Positions 25,756 through 35,756 are shown, counted from the first letter of the stretch. The stretch is 58,989 bases of DNA from Empedobacter brevis_A (GCF_965118635.1 NZ_CBCPHV010000012.1:1-58989), one strand, 5' to 3'. Made by a program: numbers and translations. The notes: generated by a model not told the origin, from the sequence alone.

Positions 25756-27039
25756 TTAATCAATAACTCTTTTTCTAAACCAAATATCGTTAATGTCAAA
25801 TCCAACTTTCATCCCGAAATAATTTTCTTTGATTAAGTTGTTTGCTGTTTTCCCTCTTTGTCCGTATTCTAAAGAGATATTCATCATAGAACCATCGTTT
25901 TGCTTTCCTATTGGCAAACCGAATCCTAAAGTTGCTCCATAAGCATCTATATCAGTTCCGTGAATAGAATATTGAGCTGATTGATAATACATACCTGCTC
26001 GATAAGTTACGCGGTTAAAATAACTTTTGTAACTGTTGAAATCTGGAACCCAATATCCACCAACGGCTAAACGTACATTGTTTTTATAATCTACAGCTGA
26101 AGACATTGTGGTATTTTGTCCTTCTACAGGTTGAGAAAAATCTTTCCAGTTATTGTATTTAGCTTCTACCGCTAAAGACCATGTATTATCTTTTGAATAT
26201 GAAGCTCCCAAAGTAAATTGTTGTGGAATCTTCGTTTTACCATTATCAATTCTAATAATAGAGATTGTGTCTAAAGATGACTTTGTTGTACCAATGTAAG
26301 AATAAGAAGTTGTAAGATCTGTAACGTCTGTTCTTAACTTAGTTCCTAATGTATAAGTTGCTCCAACGTTCAGGTTATGCGTTTTATCTATTTTCTTTTT
26401 ATACATTGATCCTAATGTAAATTGAGCACCACGATAATTAGATTTATCACTATAGTCAACTGCTAAACTCGCACCATCTATAGCTAAAATTTCATCACGC
26501 TTCAACTCTCCAAATAAATAATTTACGCGCAAACCTAAAGAAAAGTCTTTTGTAAGATTTCTAGAATAAAAGGCATGAAGACTGTTTAATCCTCCATCTC
26601 CTTTCATTTGTACAGTTTGTTTGATGTTATTTCTCTCAGAAGTATTCATAATATCATATCCTAACGCTGTGTAAGGTTGAAAGCCAAGTCCGAAACTTCC
26701 TTTTTCACCAACAGGGAAAGCTAAAGATATATTAGATATATTGAAACGTCCAGCGCTTTCTTTATCCGTTCCAGATTTGAAATTATAATTAGTTCCACTT
26801 CCACTTGCATTGAAAGTTGTCATGCGCAAATTCTGGTTTGCTGCCGGATTTGAGAAATTAGCACTTTGCCCAAAAGGATTAGTAGGAACTGTTGAGATAC
26901 CGCCCATACCAGCTTGTTCTGTATTATTATCAAATAATTGCTCTCCTACTCCGTACGCAGAATAAGGAGAAACTGATATTGACTGAGCTTTTATTGTTAC
27001 CACGCTAAGTAGTGATAAACTGCAAATAATCCACTTCAT
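25756..27039 (-). CDS. Outer-membrane beta-barrel protein, unknown substrate
   Basis: A 427-aa protein with a signal peptide (1-18, cleavage after IKAQ) and regular amphipathic strands with FadL/OMPP1-like character (early AGMGGISTVPTNPFGQSANFSNPA, later TLGTKLRT and repeated aromatic strand ends). Bacteroidetes commonly carry a gene of this type directly before lptC. It may be a transport porin or an assembly partner; no substrate can be named. It is the first gene of the probable OMP-lptC(-ppiD) operon. Confidence 0.75.
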   Translation of the reverse strand: MKWIICSLSLLSVVTIKAQSISVSPYSAYGVGEQLFDNNTEQAGMGGISTVPTNPFGQSANFSNPAANQNLRMTTFNASGSGTNYNFKSGTDKESAGRFNISNISLAFPVGEKGSFGLGFQPYTALGYDIMNTSERNNIKQTVQMKGDGGLNSLHAFYSRNLTKDFSLGLRVNYLFGELKRDEILAIDGASLAVDYSDKSNYRGAQFTLGSMYKKKIDKTHNLNVGATYTLGTKLRTDVTDLTTSYSYIGTTKSSLDTISIIRIDNGKTKIPQQFTLGASYSKDNTWSLAVEAKYNNWKDFSQPVEGQNTTMSSAVDYKNNVRLAVGGYWVPDFNSYKSYFNRVTYRAGMYYQSAQYSIHGTDIDAYGATLGFGLPIGKQNDGSMMNISLEYGQRGKTANNLIKENYFGMKVGFDINDIWFRKRVID

Positions 27040-27242
27040 TATGAATGTATAATAGAATTCTAAGACGCAAATATGATGATTTGTTGCGAATTGTAAAAAT
27101 AAGATTTCAAAAATGAGTTGTTAAATCTCTATTAAAATATCAAAAACAATTCATTTTTTGCAAAGATAAAAATATTTTTAAATTTATTTCTCGGTAAATG
27201 AACAAGATAGCTTTTTAGGCTAAAAAATATTTTAAATAATGT

Positions 27243-27272
27243 TTGGTAGAACAGATTTTCGCTCTATATTTG
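27243..27272 (+). promoter_or_regulatory. Promoter of tRNA-Phe (copy 1)
   Basis: TTG at 27243-27245 and TATATTTG at 27265-27272, gap 19; the tRNA begins 16 bases after the -7 box. Confidence 0.75.
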
Positions 27273-27287
27273 CATCACAATTAAGGC

Positions 27288-27360
27288 GGTGCCTTAGCTC
27301 AGTTGGTAGAGCAAAGGACTGAAAATCCTTGTGTCCCTGGTTCGATTCCTGGAGGCACCA
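27288..27360 (+). tRNA. tRNA-Phe (anticodon GAA), copy 1
   Basis: A 73-nt cloverleaf with acceptor GGTGCCT/AGGCACC, D-arm GCTC..GAGC, anticodon arm AGGACTGAAAATCCT giving GAA, T-arm CCTGG-TTCGATT-CCTGG and discriminator A. CCA is not encoded here. The gene is identical base for base to the second copy at 48578. It has its own promoter and a hairpin terminator at 27366-27398. Confidence 0.97.
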
Positions 27361-27365
27361 CTGCT

Positions 27366-27398
27366 TAAAAACCTCAATCATTTGATTGAGGTTTTTTT
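27366..27398 (+). terminator. Terminator of tRNA-Phe copy 1
   Basis: AAAACCTCAATCA / TGATTGAGGTTTT followed by T residues; 13-bp stem. Confidence 0.9.
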
Positions 27399-27504
27399 AT
27401 TTTAATCCAATAACGGAACTCTCCGACACATCTTTATTGCTTTTCTCTTTATATTCTATTAATTTTATCAAGAATAAAAAATCTATAAAAATTAAAACAA
27501 AAAA

Positions 27505-27528
27505 AAGCATCAATAACAATTGATGCTT
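27505..27528 (-). terminator. Terminator of ychF
   Basis: AAGCATCAAT / ATTGATGCTT with loop AACA; on the minus strand it is followed by a T-tract. Confidence 0.85.
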
Positions 27529-27553
27529 AAGTAAAGTATTTTTAAAAAAATCG

Positions 27554-28645
27554 TTACACATTAAATAAGAAGTGCATAATATCTCCATCTTGTACGATAT
27601 ATGCTTTTCCTTCTACGTTTAATTTTCCTGCTTCACGACATTTAGATTCAGATCCATAAGTAATAAAATCTTCAAATTTAATGACCTCTGCACGAATAAA
27701 TCCTTTTTCGAAATCGGTGTGAATAACTCCGGCAGCTTGTGGTCCTGTTGATCCTTTTTTGATTGTCCAAGCACGAACTTCTTTTACTCCCGCTGTGAAA
27801 TAAGTTTCTAAATCTAATAATTTGTAAGCAGAACGAATCAAACGATTAACTCCTGGTTCTTCTAATCCTAATTCTTCTAAGAAAATTTGACGTTCGTCAA
27901 AAGTTTCCAATTCATTAATATCTGCTTCAATTTGTGCTGCTAAAATTAACACTTCAGCATGTTCGTCTTTTACAGCTTCTTTTACTTTTTCTACCCATTC
28001 GTTTCCGTCTTTTGCAGCAGATTCGTCTACATTACATAAGTATAAAACTGGTTTAGAAGTTATTAATTGTAACGAATCAACAATTTCTTGTTCTTTTTCG
28101 TCCAAGTCCATTTCACGAACATTTTTCAATTCTTCTAAATGAGCAATAACAGCTGTTAAGACTTCTACAACTTTTTGTTCTTCTTTGTTCCCAGCTTTAG
28201 CTGCTTTTTTAGATTTATCAATGCGTTTTGTAACGGTATCCAAATCTTTTAATTGCAACTCAATATCAATCGTTTCTTTATCTCGTAATGGATTGATAGA
28301 ACCATCAACATGGGTAATATTATCATTTTCGAAACAACGTAAAACGTGAATAATTGCATTACATTCACGGATATTCCCTAAAAATTGATTTCCTAAACCC
28401 TCTCCCTTACTTGCTCCTTTTACCAAACCAGCAATATCTACAATTTCTACAACCGCAGGCACAACGCGCTCTGGATTTACAATTGCTTCTAACTGATTTA
28501 AGCGAGTATCTGGCACAGAAACTGTTCCTACATTTGGCTCGATTGTACAAAAAGGATAATTCGCCGATTGTGCTTTTGCATTCGACAAACAGTTAAATAA
28601 AGTAGATTTACCAACATTAGGCAATCCAACAATTCCACATTTCAT
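27554..28645 (-). CDS. ychF: Ribosome-binding ATPase YchF
   Basis: Obg-related P-loop NTPase that prefers ATP and binds ribosomes. The 363-aa length is standard. Motifs are the G1 GLPNVGKST (residues 6-14), the G3 DIAGLVKGASKGEGLGNQFL (from about 68), an altered G4 (LCNVDE, about 204-209) that explains the ATP preference, and the C-terminal TGS domain (YFTAGVKEVRAWTIKKG to the end). Transcribed alone on the minus strand. Confidence 0.96.
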   Translation of the reverse strand: MKCGIVGLPNVGKSTLFNCLSNAKAQSANYPFCTIEPNVGTVSVPDTRLNQLEAIVNPERVVPAVVEIVDIAGLVKGASKGEGLGNQFLGNIRECNAIIHVLRCFENDNITHVDGSINPLRDKETIDIELQLKDLDTVTKRIDKSKKAAKAGNKEEQKVVEVLTAVIAHLEELKNVREMDLDEKEQEIVDSLQLITSKPVLYLCNVDESAAKDGNEWVEKVKEAVKDEHAEVLILAAQIEADINELETFDERQIFLEELGLEEPGVNRLIRSAYKLLDLETYFTAGVKEVRAWTIKKGSTGPQAAGVIHTDFEKGFIRAEVIKFEDFITYGSESKCREAGKLNVEGKAYIVQDGDIMHFLFNV

Positions 28646-28727
28646 ATATGTTGTCTCTTTTTTTAATGATTGAATATTAGAACGATGTTCTAATAATTTT
28701 GTGCAAAGATAATGATTTCCATTAAAT

Positions 28728-29129
28728 TTATTTAACCGAAGAAACTCTGTTCAATTTTATGCTTAATACATTTCCTGAATAAGATTTCATTTCGCCTAAA
28801 AAGCAATCGCAAGTTGCATTATAAACCAAATTATAATAATTAGAAGTTTTATCAAGATTTATCTTTCTGAATTTGAGTTGAGGAAACTTAAACACAACAG
28901 AATCTGTTATATCTTTCTCATAACCATCCTGAAAGTCAAATTCTATTTTAAGCTTTGATTTATTTCTCGCAATATCCATGATTGCATCACTTTTCGACAA
29001 AGGAACTTCCACAACTTTCGATTTATAATCCAAAAAATCTTGTTGCCATTTTCCTTCAATCGTTTTTATGTTATTAGATGCGCAACTTGTAATAAATACA
29101 AAAAAAATAAATATTAGAGAATGTTTCAT
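28728..29129 (-). CDS. Small lipoprotein, unknown function
   Basis: A 133-aa protein with a lipoprotein signal (FVFITSCASNN, lipid on Cys16), a short lipocalin-like start (IEGKWQQDFLDY) and beta-rich remainder containing a Cys pair (NATCDCFLGEM) near residue 110. Not recognised as a named family. It lies between ychF and the divergent thioredoxin-like gene. No function assigned. Confidence 0.6.
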   Translation of the reverse strand: MKHSLIFIFFVFITSCASNNIKTIEGKWQQDFLDYKSKVVEVPLSKSDAIMDIARNKSKLKIEFDFQDGYEKDITDSVVFKFPQLKFRKINLDKTSNYYNLVYNATCDCFLGEMKSYSGNVLSIKLNRVSSVK

Positions 29130-29191
29130 AAGTGTTAATTTTTAATTGAAAATACAATTATTTATTTACATTTACTTAAATACTTATTACA

Positions 29192-29704
29192 ATGAAATTA
29201 AAAGCCTTAATCGTAAGTTTTATGATTGCTTTCTCAGGAATCGTAAACGCGCAAACAGCAACAGAAATATTAGCTAAAGCTCAAAATCAAGCGAAAATCG
29301 AAAATAAAAATGTCTTTTTGATTTTCCATGCTTCTTGGTGCGGATGGTGTAAAAAAATGGAAAAAAATATGGATGATCCTGCTGTAAAATCATATTTTGA
29401 TTCCAACTATGTCAAAACATTTATTACTGTTCAAGAACGTGCGGAAAAGAAAAATTTAGAAACTCCAGGTGGAGATGCTATAAATGAAAAACTAGGAGGA
29501 AAAAATCAAGGTTTACCATTTTGGGTAATTTTAGATTCGGATGGAAAAGTTTTAGAAGATTCTCGTGTAAATGGAGAAAATCTTGGCGGTCCAGCTTCAG
29601 AAGAAGAAGTAAATAATTTGATTACAAAGCTTGAAAAAACAACGAAAAACGATAAAGTTGATCCAGAAAAAATAAAAGAAGTTTTTATTTTGAAAAAGAA
29701 ATAA
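29192..29704 (+). CDS. Secreted thioredoxin-like protein (Trx fold, WCGWC)
   Basis: A 170-aa protein with a signal peptide (1-20, cleavage after VNAQ) and a thioredoxin_7-type domain whose redox motif is SWCGWCKKME at about residues 49-58, followed by GLPFWVILDSDGKVLEDSRVNG. It would act in the periplasm as a thiol-disulfide reductase or in cytochrome/lipoprotein maturation. The WCGWC motif is typical of this Bacteroidetes group rather than of DsbA. Single gene with its own terminator. Confidence 0.85.
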   Translation: MKLKALIVSFMIAFSGIVNAQTATEILAKAQNQAKIENKNVFLIFHASWCGWCKKMEKNMDDPAVKSYFDSNYVKTFITVQERAEKKNLETPGGDAINEKLGGKNQGLPFWVILDSDGKVLEDSRVNGENLGGPASEEEVNNLITKLEKTTKNDKVDPEKIKEVFILKKK

Positions 29705-29710
29705 TAAAAC

Positions 29711-29743
29711 AAATGAGTTCGGCAATTTAACCGAACTCATTTT
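29711..29743. terminator. Terminator after the thioredoxin-like gene
   Basis: AAATGAGTTCGG / CCGAACTCATTT with loop CAATTTAA, then T-rich sequence. Confidence 0.9.
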
Positions 29744-29808
29744 ATTTTTTAATTTGTCCTATTATTATGAATATAGAAAATCAAATTAATTTTCTATTAT
29801 ATTGATAA

Positions 29809-31461
29809 TTATTTTCTCCAATATTTATACGTATTGATTAATCCGTTTGTAGAAGAATCATGAGAAGTAACTTGTTCATCATTTTCTAACTCAGGTAAAA
29901 TAACATTTGCTAATTGTTTCCCTAACTCAACTCCCCATTGATCAAAAGAAAAAATGTTCCAAATAACACCTTGTACAAAAATTTTGTGTTCGTACATCGC
30001 GATTAAATTTCCTAAAACTTTTGGCGTTAAAACTTCATATAAAATTGAATTTGTAGGACGATTTCCTTCAAAAACTTTAAAAGCAGTTAAGAAATCAATT
30101 TCTTCTTTCGATTTTCCTGCTTTTTCTAATTCAGCAACAACTGTTTCTTCATCTTTTCCAAATGCCAAAGCTTCTGTTTGTGCAAAAAAGTTGGATAATA
30201 ATTTTGCATGATGATCGCCTAAAACATTCAACGAATTAGCTCCTGCAATGAAATCAGCTGGAATTAATTTTGTTCCTTGATGAATCAATTGATAAAATGC
30301 ATGTTGCCCATTTGTTCCTGGTTCTCCCCAAATAATTGGTCCAGTTTCATAATCTACTTTTTTACCATCACGACCAACATATTTACCATTCGATTCCATA
30401 TCTCCTTGTTGAAAATATGCCGCAAAACGTGATAAATATTGTTCATAAGGCAACAAAGCAACCGAATCAGCTCCAAAGAAATTGTTGTACCAAATTCCTA
30501 AAAGCGCCAAAATAACTGGAATATTTTGATCTAAAGTTTCAGTTTTAAAATGAATATCCATTTCATGAGCTCCTTCCAATAATTCTTCGAAATTATCGAA
30601 ACCAACTGCCAAAGCAATACTTAAACCAATTGCGCTCCAAAGTGAATAACGACCTCCTACCCAATCCCAAAATTGGAACATATTTGCTGTATCAATTCCG
30701 AAATTAGCAACACCTTCTGCATTTGTTGACAAAGCCACAAAATGTTTCGCAACATCCTCTTCTTTAGCATCAGAATTTAGAAGCCATTCTTTTGCCGAAA
30801 AAGCATTCGTCATCGTTTCTTGCGTTGTAAAAGTTTTTGAAGCAACGATAAACAAAGTAGTTTCTGGATTTATTTCCTTAAAAGTTTCTGCTAAATGTGT
30901 TCCATCAATATTTGAAACGAAATGGATATTTAAACGTGTTTTATAATGTTTCAACGCTTCAGTGACCATAACTGGCCCAAGATCGGAACCTCCAATTCCA
31001 ATATTAACAACATCTGTAATTTCTTTTCCTGAAAAACCTTTCCATTCTCCAGAAATTACTTTTTCTGAAAAAGATTTCATTTGTTCTAAAACCTCATTAA
31101 TTTGAGGCATAACATCTTCTCCATCAACCAAAACCGCTTCATTAGAGCGATTGCGCAAAGCAGTATGCAAAACTGCACGCTTTTCTGTAACATTGATTAC
31201 ATCTCCTTCAAACATTTGTTGAATTGCTGAATCAACATCCATTTCTTTTGCTAAATCAACCAAAAGTTGAATCGTTTCAGCATTAATTCTATTCTTCGAA
31301 TAATCGACTAATAATGAAGGATATTGAATAGAAAATTCTTCAAAACGTTTTGGGTTTTGAGCAAATAATTCCTTGATTGATGTATGCTGAATCGTTTCGA
31401 AATGTTTCTGTAAAGCATTCCAAGCTTTTGTTGTTGTTGGATTGATTGTATTTAAAGCCAT
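29809..31461 (-). CDS. pgi: Glucose-6-phosphate isomerase
   Basis: Interconverts glucose-6-phosphate and fructose-6-phosphate. I place the start at the ATG at 31461 (MALNTINPTT); the frame extends 13 codons further up but those do not match the family. The resulting 550 aa is the normal long-form length. Signatures include IGIGGSDLGPVMVTEAL, the sugar-phosphate loop VASKTFTTQETMTNA, FWDWVGGRYSLWSAIGLS and the C-terminal IFSFDQWGVELGKQL with the catalytic Lys. It is divergent from plsC. Confidence 0.95.
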   Translation of the reverse strand: MALNTINPTTTKAWNALQKHFETIQHTSIKELFAQNPKRFEEFSIQYPSLLVDYSKNRINAETIQLLVDLAKEMDVDSAIQQMFEGDVINVTEKRAVLHTALRNRSNEAVLVDGEDVMPQINEVLEQMKSFSEKVISGEWKGFSGKEITDVVNIGIGGSDLGPVMVTEALKHYKTRLNIHFVSNIDGTHLAETFKEINPETTLFIVASKTFTTQETMTNAFSAKEWLLNSDAKEEDVAKHFVALSTNAEGVANFGIDTANMFQFWDWVGGRYSLWSAIGLSIALAVGFDNFEELLEGAHEMDIHFKTETLDQNIPVILALLGIWYNNFFGADSVALLPYEQYLSRFAAYFQQGDMESNGKYVGRDGKKVDYETGPIIWGEPGTNGQHAFYQLIHQGTKLIPADFIAGANSLNVLGDHHAKLLSNFFAQTEALAFGKDEETVVAELEKAGKSKEEIDFLTAFKVFEGNRPTNSILYEVLTPKVLGNLIAMYEHKIFVQGVIWNIFSFDQWGVELGKQLANVILPELENDEQVTSHDSSTNGLINTYKYWRK

Positions 31462-31629
31462 AATATTTTTTAGTATTCTTTCCTTAACAAATTTAATCAT
31501 TTCAACTATATCTCAAAATCTAGTTTTCGATGAAAATGAATTAGTTTACTATTTTTCTCCAAATCAAAAAAAATTAGAATCATCGACAACAAGCTAATTT
31601 TTTTATCTTTACTTCACTAAACCAACTTC

Positions 31630-32376
31630 ATGAAATACATCACAGGTTTTTTAGTCCTTATTTGGCGCATTTGGATGATTTTATTAGCCACAATTTATGT
31701 GTTAATAATTGGCGTTTTCATCGTTTTACCTTTGGCAAATTTCGATAGAACGTTTCCTTATATCTATCCTTTTGTTCGTTATTGGGGAAAATTTGTATTG
31801 TATGGAACTGGATTTAGAATTGATTACAAAAAACTTGTTCCGCTCGATTCGAAAGAAAATTATATTTTTATAGCTAATCATACTTCAGTAATGGATATTA
31901 TGTTGATGTTAACGATTCTGAAACATCATCCAATCGTATTTGTAGGGAAAGCAGAATTACTTAAAATTCCTATATTTGGACGAATATTCGAACGAATTTG
32001 CATTCCTGTTGATCGAAGAAGTGCTCGTAGTAAAGCGCAAGTTTATCCTGAAGCAAAGAAAAAATTAGACAAGAACTTGAGCATCTTTATTTTTCCTGAA
32101 GGCGGAGTAACAGATGAAAAAGAATTCAAGATTTATTTGGATCCTTTTAAAGATGGAGCGTTTAACATTGCAATTGAAACAAAAACTCCTTTGGCTGTTT
32201 TATCAATTCATGGATTAAATAAAATGTTTCCATTTGATTGGTTTAGAGGATATCCAGGAAAAATAAAAGTCCGTTTATTAGCAACATTCGAAACGAAAGA
32301 TTTGAATGTAAAAAACGATAAAATTGCTTTGAAAGAAGCTGCTTATAACATGATTTTAAAAGATTTAGAACAATGA
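31630..32376 (+). CDS. plsC: 1-acyl-sn-glycerol-3-phosphate acyltransferase
   Basis: Makes phosphatidic acid at the inner membrane. The 248-aa protein has one or two N-terminal membrane segments (about 8-40), the acyltransferase motif NHTSVMD (about 84-90, NHxxxxD), the motif III-type IFIFPEGG (about 156-163) and a later SIHGLNKMFPFDW loop. The stop overlaps the next gene by four bases (ATGA), so the two are translationally coupled. Confidence 0.9.
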   Translation: MKYITGFLVLIWRIWMILLATIYVLIIGVFIVLPLANFDRTFPYIYPFVRYWGKFVLYGTGFRIDYKKLVPLDSKENYIFIANHTSVMDIMLMLTILKHHPIVFVGKAELLKIPIFGRIFERICIPVDRRSARSKAQVYPEAKKKLDKNLSIFIFPEGGVTDEKEFKIYLDPFKDGAFNIAIETKTPLAVLSIHGLNKMFPFDWFRGYPGKIKVRLLATFETKDLNVKNDKIALKEAAYNMILKDLEQ

Positions 32377-34223
32377 AAAATTTAGTTTATATCGCATTAG
32401 GAACAGCTTTAACAGCGGTTGGTTGCAATAAACAAATCACTTCTACTAGAGAAATTGAAGCAAAAGACAATCAAACTTTTGCTGATTTAGATAAAGCGAG
32501 AATCAAACATTTAAGTTTAGATATCGAAACTGATTTCAATACGCATCAAATCAAAGGTTCTGCAGCTTATACATTCCAAAATAATAAAGCAAAACAATTG
32601 ATTTTAGATACTGAAAAATTGACAATTGATTCAGTTTTATTAGCGAATGGACAAAAAACAACTTATAAATTAGGTCAAAAGGATTCGATAAAAGGTCAAG
32701 CATTAATCATTGATGTCACGCCAAATGATACAATTGTAAAAGTTTTCTACAAAACTTCACCTGATGCAAATGCTTTACAATGGTTGAATCCACAACAAAC
32801 TCACGACAAGAAACATCCTTTTTTATTGTCTCAAGGTCAAGCTATTTTAACACGTTCATGGATTCCGATTCAAGATACACCAAGTGTTCGCTTAACATAC
32901 GATGCGAAAGTAAAAACGCCGAAAGATTTATTGCCTTTAATGAGCGCTATTAATCCGAAAGAAAAAAATACAGAAGGAGTTTATACTTTCAAAATGCCAC
33001 AACCAATCGCTCCTTATTTGATTGCCTTGGCTGTTGGTGATGTTCAATATCAACAAATTGATAACAGAACTGGTATTTACGCAGAACCTGGCTTGCTAAA
33101 AGCTGCTGCTTGGGAATTTGCCGATATGGGAAAAATGGTAACAGCTGCCGAAAAACTATACGGAAAATATCCTTGGGAACAATTTGATGTGTTGGTTTTA
33201 CCACCGTCTTTTCCTTTTGGAGGAATGGAAAACCCACGTTTAACATTTGCTACACCAACCGCTATTGTTGGAGATCGCTCGATGACAAATTTGATTGCAC
33301 ACGAATTGGCACATTCTTGGTCTGGAAATTTAGTCACAAATTCTACTTGGGATGATTTCTGGGTAAACGAAGGATTTACAGTTTATTTCGAGCGTAGAAT
33401 TATGGAAGAGTTAGAAGGAAAAGATTATGCAGATATGATTTCGGTAATTGGTTTTCAGGATTTAGAAACTTCGATGAAAAATATTCCTGAAAAATATACT
33501 TCTTTAAAAGTAGACATGACTGGATCAAATCCTGATGATGCTTTTTCAGATGTTCCTTACGATAAAGGTTATTTATTCTTGAAAATGTTAGAAGATAAAT
33601 ATGGGCGTGAAAAATTTGATAAATTCTTGAATCAATACTTTTCTTCGCATGCTTTCCAAACAATGACTACAGAAAAATTTGTAGAATATTTGAAAGCAAA
33701 TTTAACCAACGGAGATGATTCATTTGTTCAGGAATGGATTTATAACACAGGTTGGCCAAAAGATTTGAAAAAACCAACTTCAAAATTATTCGATTTAGCA
33801 GAATCTCAATTGCAACAAGATATTACAAACGGACGAAACAATGTTGCTCCAAAAAAAGTGGCTATTTCAACAAAATCAACAAACGAATGGGTTCATTTTA
33901 TCCGTCAAATAGATACAACTAAAAACACAAAAGAAGATTTAGCCTATTTGGATTCTATTTATGATTTTACTGATTCTAAAAATCCTGAAATACAAACAGC
34001 TTGGTACGAAAAAGCATTCTTAATGCATTATGATAAAGTTAATATAAATGCCAAAGAATTTTTAGTTACAGTTGGTCGTCGTAAATTTTTAGAACCTTTA
34101 TATTTAGCGCTTAAAGAATCTAATCAACTTGATTTAGCGAAGAATATTTACAAAGATGCTCGTCCAAATTATCATTTTGTCGCTCGACAAACAATTGATA
34201 CAATGTTAAATTACAAACCTTAA
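32373..34223 (+). CDS. M1-family metallopeptidase (lipoprotein)
   Basis: A 616-aa zinc aminopeptidase related to leukotriene A4 hydrolase/aminopeptidase. The lipoprotein signal ends in LTAVGC (Cys18), so it is attached to the envelope. Exopeptidase motif GGMENPRL lies at about residue 290. Zinc site HELAHSWSGNL is at about 310, with the third ligand in WVNEGFTVYFER about 19 residues further. A C-terminal ARM-like region is present. It probably trims peptides in the periplasm. Operon plsC-M1-rnhA, with a four-base overlap upstream and a four-base gap downstream. Confidence 0.92.
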   Translation: MKNLVYIALGTALTAVGCNKQITSTREIEAKDNQTFADLDKARIKHLSLDIETDFNTHQIKGSAAYTFQNNKAKQLILDTEKLTIDSVLLANGQKTTYKLGQKDSIKGQALIIDVTPNDTIVKVFYKTSPDANALQWLNPQQTHDKKHPFLLSQGQAILTRSWIPIQDTPSVRLTYDAKVKTPKDLLPLMSAINPKEKNTEGVYTFKMPQPIAPYLIALAVGDVQYQQIDNRTGIYAEPGLLKAAAWEFADMGKMVTAAEKLYGKYPWEQFDVLVLPPSFPFGGMENPRLTFATPTAIVGDRSMTNLIAHELAHSWSGNLVTNSTWDDFWVNEGFTVYFERRIMEELEGKDYADMISVIGFQDLETSMKNIPEKYTSLKVDMTGSNPDDAFSDVPYDKGYLFLKMLEDKYGREKFDKFLNQYFSSHAFQTMTTEKFVEYLKANLTNGDDSFVQEWIYNTGWPKDLKKPTSKLFDLAESQLQQDITNGRNNVAPKKVAISTKSTNEWVHFIRQIDTTKNTKEDLAYLDSIYDFTDSKNPEIQTAWYEKAFLMHYDKVNINAKEFLVTVGRRKFLEPLYLALKESNQLDLAKNIYKDARPNYHFVARQTIDTMLNYKP

Positions 34224-34227
34224 AAAC

Positions 34228-34701
34228 ATGGCAATTGTAGCATATACAGATGGTTCTTCGTTAGGAAATCCTGGTCCTGGAGGATTTGGTTGTATTCTGT
34301 TGGAAACTGAGAAAAAAGTAAAAAAAGAAATTTCTCAAGGTTTTCGATTAACAACAAATAACCGAATGGAATTGTTGGCTGTTATTACAGCTCTAGAAAC
34401 ATTAAAGTTTACGAATACAGAGATTACCATTGTAACGGATTCTAAATATGTTGTAGATGCAGTACAGAAACGCTGGGTTTTTGGTTGGGTACAAAAAAAT
34501 TTTAAAGGAAAGAAAAATGCTGATTTGTGGAAAAGGTTTTTAGAAGTTTACAAACTTCATAAAGTCAATTTTCAATGGATAAAAGGTCATGCTGGACATC
34601 ATTGGAACGAAGAAGCAGATAAATTGGCTGTTGCCGCAGCAAATAAACCCGAAAACTTTAAGATAGATTCTTACTTCGAAATTCATCAAAATGAAGAATA
34701 A
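34228..34701 (+). CDS. rnhA: Ribonuclease HI
   Basis: Cleaves RNA in RNA-DNA hybrids. The 157-aa length is typical. The four acidic catalytic residues sit in YTDGSSLGNPGPGG (Asp8), NNRMELLAV (Glu48 region), VTDSKYVVDAV (Asp) and WNEEADKLA (Asp); the basic-protrusion equivalent is KRWVFGWVQKNFKGKKNAD. Third gene of the plsC-M1-rnhA cluster. Confidence 0.95.
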   Translation: MAIVAYTDGSSLGNPGPGGFGCILLETEKKVKKEISQGFRLTTNNRMELLAVITALETLKFTNTEITIVTDSKYVVDAVQKRWVFGWVQKNFKGKKNADLWKRFLEVYKLHKVNFQWIKGHAGHHWNEEADKLAVAAANKPENFKIDSYFEIHQNEE

Positions 34702-34729
34702 TTATCTACTTTTATAGATAGAGAGAAAA

Positions 34730-35641
34730 ATGAGAGCGAAGATGTTGTGGAGATTCCTTCTATTACTTTTAATAGTTTATAGTTGTTCACCAAAAAATGA
34801 AAAAAATGATATAATCTACTTTAGTGGACGGATTGCGAATGCACAAACAGATAGCATTTATCTATTATTGAATAACAGAGAAAAAGCCTTTGCATTAGAT
34901 TTTGATGGAAATTTTTCTGATACACTTCTCTTAGTTGACGAAGGTTATAAAACACTTTCTATAGAGCGAGAAGAATTTACAATTTATTTGGTTCCTGGTG
35001 ATAGCTTGATTTTAAATGCAGATTTAAAACAACTTGAAAATAATTTTAAGTTCGCTGGAAAAGGAAAAAATAGAAACAATTATTTAATTGAGAAAAGTTT
35101 TAAAACGGATAAATTCTTAACCGATAATACAGAATTATTCAAATTAGCCCCAACAGATTTCAAGAATCAAATTAAACAATTTCATCAAAAAGTTTTTGAA
35201 CATTTAGAGAAACTAGAAGTTAATACTTCATTCATCAAAACAGAAGAAACAAATCTCGACTACGATTTTATCAATTTACTGTATATGTACAAGGATTCGT
35301 ATAATTACTACAATCCTGCATCGCAGCAATTACCAGATAATTTTTTAACAGAATTAGATGAAATTGATTTGGATAATGATGAAGATTATAGAACTTATCA
35401 AAGTTATCGAAATATTGTTTTAACGAATTTACAAGAAAAATTATATCAAGGATTTTCCCCAGATTATTTGTTAGAAAACATAAAAAGTCCATCAATAAAA
35501 AATGGATTTCTTAATTCATTAATCTATGAACTAGATCCTAAAGATCCTAACAGTCAAACTATTTATCAAGCAATACAAAAACATTGTAAATATCAACCTT
35601 GGTTAGATGTAGCTGATAAGCGAATGAAAAAAAATGGCTGA
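34730..35641 (+). CDS. Lipoprotein with DUF4369-like N-terminal domain
   Basis: A 303-aa protein with a lipoprotein signal ending in VYSCSPK. A second ATG four codons in (34742) is an equally good start. Residues about 28-115 resemble the DUF4369 domain that precedes thioredoxin domains in Bacteroidetes (FSGRIANAQTDSIYLLL, ...EEFTIYLVPGDSLILNAD). The thioredoxin part with a CxxC motif is missing; instead an alpha-helical tail follows. It may be a degenerate relative of those thiol-disulfide proteins. It starts 28 bases after rnhA. Confidence 0.6.
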   Translation: MRAKMLWRFLLLLLIVYSCSPKNEKNDIIYFSGRIANAQTDSIYLLLNNREKAFALDFDGNFSDTLLLVDEGYKTLSIEREEFTIYLVPGDSLILNADLKQLENNFKFAGKGKNRNNYLIEKSFKTDKFLTDNTELFKLAPTDFKNQIKQFHQKVFEHLEKLEVNTSFIKTEETNLDYDFINLLYMYKDSYNYYNPASQQLPDNFLTELDEIDLDNDEDYRTYQSYRNIVLTNLQEKLYQGFSPDYLLENIKSPSIKNGFLNSLIYELDPKDPNSQTIYQAIQKHCKYQPWLDVADKRMKKNG

Positions 35642-35720
35642 AAAAGATAATTATTTCTCAATCATGCTTATTTAGAGGCTTTCTTTTTAGTTTTTCTTTT
35701 TTTTGACGCAACCTTTACAT

Positions 35721-35728
35721 TACATTTG
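35721..35728 (+). promoter_or_regulatory. -7 promoter element for the 42-aa membrane peptide
   Basis: TACATTTG matches TAnnTTTG; a TTG at 35703-35705 is 15 bases upstream, shorter than usual. The predicted start near 35733 excludes the longer upstream reading and supports the ATG at 35757. Confidence 0.5.
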
Positions 35729-35756
35729 CATCTTATTAGAAAATAAATCAACAATA